64,000 bases of DNA from Takifugu bimaculatus (Eukaryota > Chordata > Actinopteri > Tetraodontiformes > Tetraodontidae): the NCBI GenBank assembly GCA_004026145.2, contig CP034990.1, positions 13,513,947 to 13,577,946 of the forward strand, written 5' to 3'. A program made the position numbers and the translations under genes. Positions 59,265 to 64,000 of the stretch are shown here, piece by piece (position 1 is the stretch's first letter; every line of letters begins with the position of its first letter). Below the pieces are notes generated by a model, which had not been told where the DNA came from, made no database searches, and worked only from the letters and a program-made list of their open reading frames with translations.

Positions 59265-62200
59265 GTATGTTCGCAATTTATTTCAATGTTTTTAGAGCGG
59301 TTTGCGATCATTTGTCTGCACCGAGATACCGGTAACTGTGCCGCTTTATCTGATCAGACGGGCTGTCATTGCATCCAAAATAACTGGCACGGGCAAGAAA
59401 TATCTTTTAAAAGCAAAGAAAGTGAGGCTTAAGCTTATCTTACACGTGTTAGTTGTGGAAAAAAGACACGTCCCTACGCTCTCTCTTTTGTAAATTGGTG
59501 ATTTTATGCAAAGAGATGGATTTTCTCTGCCCGCGTCATTCCAAACAGCCGCTTTCTTTCTGCTCGTCAAAGCCGTCCGAACGGTCATGAGACCGAGGAA
59601 GCCTTTGACTGTGATGCTCTGTGTCCGTGTGGTATCTTCCATTTGTGTGTCCAGAGTCCCCCAGCGACTGTGAGTCGAGGGATTTCTCAGCCGGACCGCA
59701 GCAGGGAAGAGCCCGCAGATCTGTTCAGCGAGGAGGCCAGCAGCGCTCCTTCACGGTCCAACGGGCTGAACTCCGACGATGACGACCTGTTTGCTGGTCA
59801 GGACACGTGTTGCATGCATCGCTGGTGGGATGTGCTGGGGAAAATGAAGAAAATCAACCTTAAACAAACTAAAAGAAGAAGAAGCAAGCCGCATTCAAGC
59901 TCGGCACACATAATCTCATAATGGCTCCACTGGTGTTTTCCTGTGGCGCTTATAGTGAAATGGGCAAAATAAAGTTTTGAGTGGGTTTTTTTTGTGTGTA
60001 TGACAATAAGCCAAAATAATGTCAGCCCAGCTGAAATTTGCCAGGAAAGATTCATTCATGTCAACAGGTTTTGCTTTGATCTACAGAGGCTCATGCGGAG
60101 TTGAGCTCACATAAACCTGGAAACTCTGACCAGAAGGAGGTCAACACCTCCTCATTCACTCAGAGCCCTGCTGCCATGCAGCCCACCTCCTTAGAGCAGG
60201 TATACACATTATCTACCAGCCTCTCAACTTAATAACAAGCACTAATAAACATGTTCCTCTTAGTTATGATGGGTACTACCAGTCAAAAGTTAACACAGCT
60301 TCATTGAATAGTTTGTCTTTATTTTCATGACCATTTGCTTTGTATCTTTTCACTGAAGGCATCAAAACTATGAATAAACACACATGGAATTAAATAGTCA
60401 GCAAAAAAAAAAGTAAAATAGCTCAAAACTTGTTTTGATGACAGCCCTGCATACTCTTGGCATTGGTGTTCCCTGAGATGCTGGGCACATGTTGGCCCTT
60501 TTGATTTGACTCTGTGGTCCATATCATCCCCAACCATCTTGATTGGGTTTAGGTCAGGTGACTGTGAAAGTCTGACGCAGCACTCCATCACTCTCCTTGA
60601 TCTAGCCCTTACTAAGTCGTTTCTCTTTTCTTAACTGGTTGGTTCTTGCCATTATACGGTTTCTAATCGTCGTCAAATAGGGCTGTCAGCTGATGGTCCC
60701 AGCCCCAGTAAGAAGGCAAGTCATCCATGCTTTGAGGAATCTAAAACAAAACAGTTAATACACAATGTTACACAATGTCTTTTATGTCATAATTCCATAT
60801 ATCTTGTTACAATTTTCATAGTTTTGATATCTTCAATATGTATCTACTACCGGTATATACAAAGTAGTAAAAAAACCCAAAGAAAAACATTGTGTGATAA
60901 GGTGTTTATTGTAAGTAATGTAGAGAGGGGGGGTTTTGTTTGATTGCAGCTGGAGGAGGAAGAGGGAGATGATCAGTTTGATGTGGACATTGCTGTCACC
61001 AACCCTGAGAAAGTTGGTCAGTCTCCTTTCTTATTTTTATTTAGATAATCATGCAGTGTTTTCTGGGTTAAGTAAGACTGAAAACTTCGCATTTCGCACA
61101 GTTGATTAGAGACAATTTCGCAATTTCTCCCTTTTGAAGGTTTAAATCTTAGAAGGGCATTTGTTGCCTTTACTGTGACAGACTGCATTTAATCTGACCT
61201 CGTGCTTCCTTCTGCTCTTCTAGGAGATGGCATGAATGCATATGTGGCCTACAAAGTATCAACCAGGGTGGGTAAAAGTGCTGATTGGCTGGATTCCTCA
61301 TGACTGATAATGGGTCCTGTGTCTCATTGCTGTCCCTGTCTACTCCTTCAGACGTCCTTGGCCATGTTCAGGTGTAAAGCCTTTACTGTCAGGAGACGTT
61401 ACAGCGATTTCCTGGGTCTTCATGAGAAGCTCGCCGCCAAGCAGTCTCTCCAGGGCTGCATTATCCCTTCACCACCTGAGAAAAGCGTTGTAGGTGCGTG
61501 CCCCCTTTCGACCTGCATGTTTCTCTGTTAGCGTTTGTTTTTTTTACTCTCAGTTCAATCAACAGGAATGACCAAAGTGAAGGTGGGAATGGATGACCCC
61601 GCGTCGGTGGAGTTTGTGGAGAGGAGAAGAGCTGGACTGGAGAGGCAAGTGCAGATGTTTTCATTGTTGCGCTCTGCCTCTTCTGTGCCTCATCTCTTTT
61701 ATATCTGTGCAGGTATCTTCAGAGAATCGTGTCTCACCCATCATTATTACAAGATCCAGATGTGCGAGAGTTCTTAGAGAGAGAAGATGTGGGTGTATAA
61801 ACACATGCAGTGATGTTTTTCTTTAACATTATCAGCATATTTATTACATTCCTTTCCTGTACCTGATAGAGTTGAGCCCAGGTCAGTAACCCTTTGTGCT
61901 GTGTGTGTTTTCAGCTCCCCAGAGCCGTCAACACTCAGACCCTGAGTGGAGCAGGCATCCTCAAAATGATCAATAAGGCCTCGGACGCAGTCAACAAGAT
62001 GACCATCAAGATGAACGAGTCTGACACTGTAAGGATGTGACGTTGGGCAGACATCTGGTCTGTGTACGAAGATCATTTCATCACAGCAGAAATCCACATG
62101 CTGATTTAAGTCTCACTGCAGCAAATGTCCACATGTAGGCCTGAAATCTGGAACAGAAATAATAAAAAAGGCCAATTAAGACCTCAGAGTAAGGTTTGAT

Positions 62201-63933
62201 TGCATAGGATGGAACTTGTAACTTCTGTAACTATTTGGGTTATACGTGTTTTATTATGTGACAAACCAGCCTTTGTTTTTTCTTGTTTGTTAACAAAGTA
62301 ACTTGAAAAGTTAGAAATGGATTTCCATGTTGATCATGGGCCAAGGAAAGGACGATTAAATGTTAGTGTTCTGTAACCTTGTATTACTACTGGTTATAGT
62401 GGTTCGAGGACAAGTACCAGGAGGTGGAGAACGAAGAGCAGCAGCTGAGGAAGCTCCACGCTTTAGTGGACTCCCTGGTTAATCACAGGAAGGGTGAGTT
62501 TTTTAATCACATTATCAGAACTATGGAACCTCAGTTAAACTCATTAACTCTTGTCCCCCTCAAACCAGAACTATGTGGGAACACCGCGGTATTTGCAAAA
62601 AGCATGGCCATGTTGGGAAACTCTGAGGACAACACAGCTCTGTCCCGGGCTCTGTCCCAGTTGGCAGAGTTGGAGGACAAGATGGAGCAGCTGCATCAGG
62701 AGCAGGCAGCCAGCGACTTCTTCATCTTTGAGGAATTGCTGGCTGACTACATTCGCCTTTTGGGGGCTGTTCGGGTAAGTTCGCAGCTGCGGAGGAGACC
62801 CATACACAAGTAAAAACTCTTGCCCAACCAGTAAATAAATCATCTGTGGGTTGTTGTGCATGTTCTGTTTGGGAACACGTTCCCAGCAGGTGTCTGGTTG
62901 CTTACAGGGTTATCAGGTGTTTCTCTTGTCTTCAGGGATGTTTTGACCAGCGCATACGTGCATGGCAGCGATGGCAGGAGGCTCAGAGCATGTTGCAGAA
63001 GAAGAGAGAGGCCGAGGCCAAGCTGCTGTGGGCCAACAAACCAGACAAACTCCAGCAGGCCAAAGAGGAGATCAGTGAGGTAACAGGCAGATGCTGCAAC
63101 ACAGAACTTAGCCCAGAGAAAGGGAATGGTTCTAGTTCGAGCTGAAGAAATGACAGGATTGCTTCCTGCTAATCTTGGTTCTGGCTTCTTTAAGATCTTG
63201 GTTAGATGCTAAAGTGAAACTCGTAGTTTGTCTTGTTTTGGAAATCTGCAGTAAAATGTCAGTCATTGGGTAAAATTCTTGTCCTTTCTGGTCCTCAGTG
63301 GGAGTCGAGGGTCACTCAGTACGAGAGAGATTTCGACAGGGTTGGAATGACTGTTAGGAAGGAGTTTCTCAGATTTGAGGTAAGAGAAAGATCCTGACAT
63401 TTTAGACTCACCGGGGTTTCAGGCTTTAAAAAAGAACAAAACATATAAACCCTCAAAATAATGAACTAACCTTTCAGCATTTCAGTTAGCAGATTTTTGC
63501 CTTTATTCAAAACAAAACATTACACAATTAACATAAGACAAGGCTGGATCTGAAGTTTTAAGGGATATTTTTTTAAAGATTTTGGCGAGTTTAGTACAGA
63601 ACATCTCGCCAGACTGACTGCAGCCTTGAAAATGTGTTGAAAACTACTGAGTCATCATGCAACCTTCAGGTTTGGGCAGATGAAGGAGGAGCTGTGGAAC
63701 GTGCTTCTGATAAGAGTTCTTAATGAGCTGCATGTGTTCATCGGCTCAGAGGTTAATGTGGGGTCTCCCACTTGTCTGTGCAGCTCAGAATGAACTGAAG
63801 TCATGGCCGAAATCCTCACAGATGTCGTCTCAGTCAATATTCTTTTCTTTTTGTTTTTTAGAAGGAAAAGGCCAAGGACTTCAAGAGCCAGATAATCAGA
63901 TATTTGGAGGCAATTCTACAGTCTCAGCAGCGG
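59145..63933 (+). CDS. snx1: sorting nexin-1 (snx1), 14 exons, 3'-partial
   Basis: Snx1 is an endosomal SNX-BAR protein that binds phosphoinositides through its PX domain, tubulates membrane through its BAR domain and works with retromer in endosome-to-Golgi retrieval. Fourteen exons joined by phase give 498 residues from MAASSDRNPPPF. They include an acidic N-terminal region with GEDIF and DDDDLF motifs, a PX domain (about residues 130-260) with the phosphoinositide motif RRRYSDF (about 176-182) and PSPPEKS, then a BAR domain from about residue 290 to the window end. The last exon, expected to encode about 16 residues, lies beyond 64000. Residues across the PX-BAR region match SNX1 better than SNX2. 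No frame errors are present. The start is chosen by agreement with mammalian SNX1 and an overlapping YY1 element. Confidence 0.97.
59265..59654 (+). other. snx1: snx1 intron 1, nothing further recognised
   Basis: A 390-bp intron with no supported feature; acceptor is TGTGTCCAG. Confidence 0.85.
59655..59796 (+). CDS. snx1: snx1 exon 2, acidic N-terminal region
   Basis: The exon reads SPPATVSRGISQPDRSREEP, then ADLFSEEASSAPSRSN and DDDDLFA, ending in phase 1. It is low-complexity and acidic, with repeated DLF motifs as in SNX1/SNX2 N-termini. Confidence 0.9.
60087..60199 (+). CDS. snx1: snx1 exon 3, N-terminal linker
   Basis: The exon reads EAHAELSSHKPGNSDQKEVN, then TSSFTQSPAAMQPTSLEQ, ending in phase 0. 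It is poorly conserved but joined by correct phases to exons 2 and 4. Acceptor is TGATCTACAG. Confidence 0.85.
60200..60949 (+). other. snx1: snx1 intron 3, occupied mostly by a Tc1-like relic
   Basis: Most of this 750-bp intron is the degenerate DNA transposon at about 60274-60850. The acceptor TGATTGCAG at 60949 is intact. Confidence 0.9.
60274..60850 (-). mobile_element. Tc1/mariner-type DNA transposon relic with transposase C-terminal fragment
   Basis: The left end begins ACTACCAGTCAAAAGTTAAC, resembling the terminal repeat of a fish Tc1-like family. On the - strand, 60325-60591 encodes SQSPDLNPIKMV, the signature around the last catalytic residue of Tc1 transposases, followed by HLREHQCQEYAG. 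The word CATCAAAACTATGAAT (60360-60375) recurs inverted near 60819-60836. The interior is deleted and the right terminal repeat is missing or decayed, so it is inactive. Confidence 0.82.
60950..61016 (+). CDS. snx1: snx1 exon 4, lead-in to PX domain
   Basis: The exon reads LEEEEGDDQFDVDIAVTNPE, then KV, ending in phase 1. EEEEGDDQFD matches the conserved acidic block just before the PX domain of SNX1. Confidence 0.95.
61224..61267 (+). CDS. snx1: snx1 exon 5, PX domain start
   Basis: A 44-bp exon: GDGMNAYVAYKVSTR, ending in phase 0. GDGMNAYVAYKV is a signature of SNX1/SNX2 PX domains. Confidence 0.97.
61352..61493 (+). CDS. snx1: snx1 exon 6, PX domain core
   Basis: The exon reads TSLAMFRCKAFTVRRRYSDF, then LGLHEKLAAKQSLQGCIIPS and PPEKSVV, ending in phase 1. 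RRYSDF carries the arginine and aromatic residue that contact phosphoinositide. Confidence 0.97.
61566..61644 (+). CDS. snx1: snx1 exon 7, PX domain, with GC donor
   Basis: The exon reads GMTKVKVGMDDPASVEFVER, then RRAGLE plus two bases of the Arg codon. The donor is AG|GCAAGT, a GC-AG intron. Any GT alternative would break the conserved LERYLQRIV junction with exon 8. Confidence 0.95.
61713..61788 (+). CDS. snx1: snx1 exon 8, PX domain end
   Basis: The exon reads (R)YLQRIVSHPSLLQDPDVR, then EFLERED, ending in phase 0. It matches the YLQRIVNHP and LQDPDVREFLE segments of SNX1. The intron before it is only 68 bp. Confidence 0.97.
61915..62028 (+). CDS. snx1: snx1 exon 9, linker and amphipathic helix before BAR
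   Basis: The exon reads LPRAVNTQTLSGAGILKMIN, then KASDAVNKMTIKMNESDT, in phase 0. This corresponds to the amphipathic segment that inserts in membrane in SNX-BAR proteins. Confidence 0.97.
62029..62399 (+). other. snx1: snx1 intron 9, nothing further recognised
   Basis: A 371-bp intron with no feature I can support. Confidence 0.85.
62400..62493 (+). CDS. snx1: snx1 exon 10, BAR domain
   Basis: The exon reads WFEDKYQEVENEEQQLRKLH, then ALVDSLVNHRK, ending in phase 1. Its coiled-coil character fits the first BAR helix. Confidence 0.97.
62569..62774 (+). CDS. snx1: snx1 exon 11, BAR domain
   Basis: The exon reads ELCGNTAVFAKSMAMLGNSE, then DNTALSRALSQLAELEDKME and ends DYIRLLGAVR in phase 0. 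It is near-identical to mammalian SNX1. The intron before it is 75 bp. Confidence 0.97.
62936..63079 (+). CDS. snx1: snx1 exon 12, BAR domain
   Basis: The exon reads GCFDQRIRAWQRWQEAQSML, then QKKREAEAKLLWANKPDKLQ and QAKEEISE in phase 0. WANKPDKLQQAK is a strong SNX1/2 signature. Confidence 0.97.
63299..63379 (+). CDS. snx1: snx1 exon 13, BAR domain
   Basis: The exon reads WESRVTQYERDFDRVGMTVR, then KEFLRFE in phase 0, matching SNX1. Confidence 0.97.
63380..63861 (+). other. snx1: snx1 intron 13, nothing further recognised
   Basis: A 482-bp AT-rich intron with no supported feature; acceptor is TTGTTTTTTAG. Confidence 0.85.
63862..63933 (+). CDS. snx1: snx1 exon 14, BAR domain (last exon in window)
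   Basis: The exon reads KEKAKDFKSQIIRYLEAILQ, then SQQR in phase 0, with donor CGG|GTAATC. The remaining residues of the final BAR helix lie past the window end. Confidence 0.95.
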
Positions 63934-64000
63934 GTAATCTCAACTATTTTAGCCATTTTTTTCTGAATACACTTCTGTCATTTATCGTTATTGATGTTGA

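Noticed and set aside
59145..63933. Assignment to SNX2
   Set aside because: Segments such as SGAGILKMINKASDAV and NSEDNTALSRALSQLAE fit SNX1 better, and the N-terminus PPPFP with EGEDIF is SNX1-like.

Overview
The window reads as vertebrate nuclear DNA, most likely from a percomorph teleost. The evidence is GT-AG introns that include many of only 68-90 bp, abundant (CA)n/(TG)n microsatellites, a dispersed repeat of a type common in percomorph fish (about 32845-33135), a Tc1-type transposon relic of the kind common in fish, and protein sequences close to but distinct from mammalian orthologues. The species cannot be named from the sequence alone. All genes found are on the + strand.

Layout. 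Positions 1-8153 are the tail of a large intron. From 8154 to 56194 there are 27 coding exons of neogenin (neo1), a netrin/RGM receptor of the DCC family. They cover Ig domains 2-4, six fibronectin type III domains, the transmembrane segment and the whole cytoplasmic tail. The signal peptide and Ig1 exons lie upstream of the window. The gene is neogenin rather than DCC because the C-terminus, the AHPIHSLDN segment and the KTASIGTLGR segment all follow neogenin. Its 3'UTR runs to roughly 58.1 kb. A complete tRNA-His(GTG) gene sits at 58784-58855. From 59145 to the window end are 14 exons of snx1 (sorting nexin-1, a retromer-associated SNX-BAR protein), lacking only the last exon of roughly 16 residues.

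Mobile and repeated DNA: a 707-bp TA-flanked element with terminal inverted repeats at 4757-5463, a degenerate Tc1-like element with a transposase C-terminal remnant on the - strand at about 60274-60850 (in an snx1 intron), several microsatellites, and C/G-rich tracts. I see no other protein-coding gene in the introns. The longer open frames there have no recognisable domain, no family resemblance and no splice logic.

Main anomaly. Three neo1 exons (51872-52067, 53655-53748 and 54838-55126) each carry one base too many relative to the conserved protein and to neighbouring exon phases. Each is best explained by one extra C in a C run, and the first creates an immediate stop at 52063-52065. The 14 snx1 exons and the other 24 neo1 exons are clean. 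This is most economically an assembly or base-calling error pattern, but a real lesion or splice compensation (possible at the second site) cannot be excluded from sequence alone.

The two proteins work in different compartments: neogenin is a cell-surface guidance receptor and Snx1 acts on endosomes. Nothing in the sequence suggests joint regulation; they are simply neighbours. I found no clearly novel biological system here.
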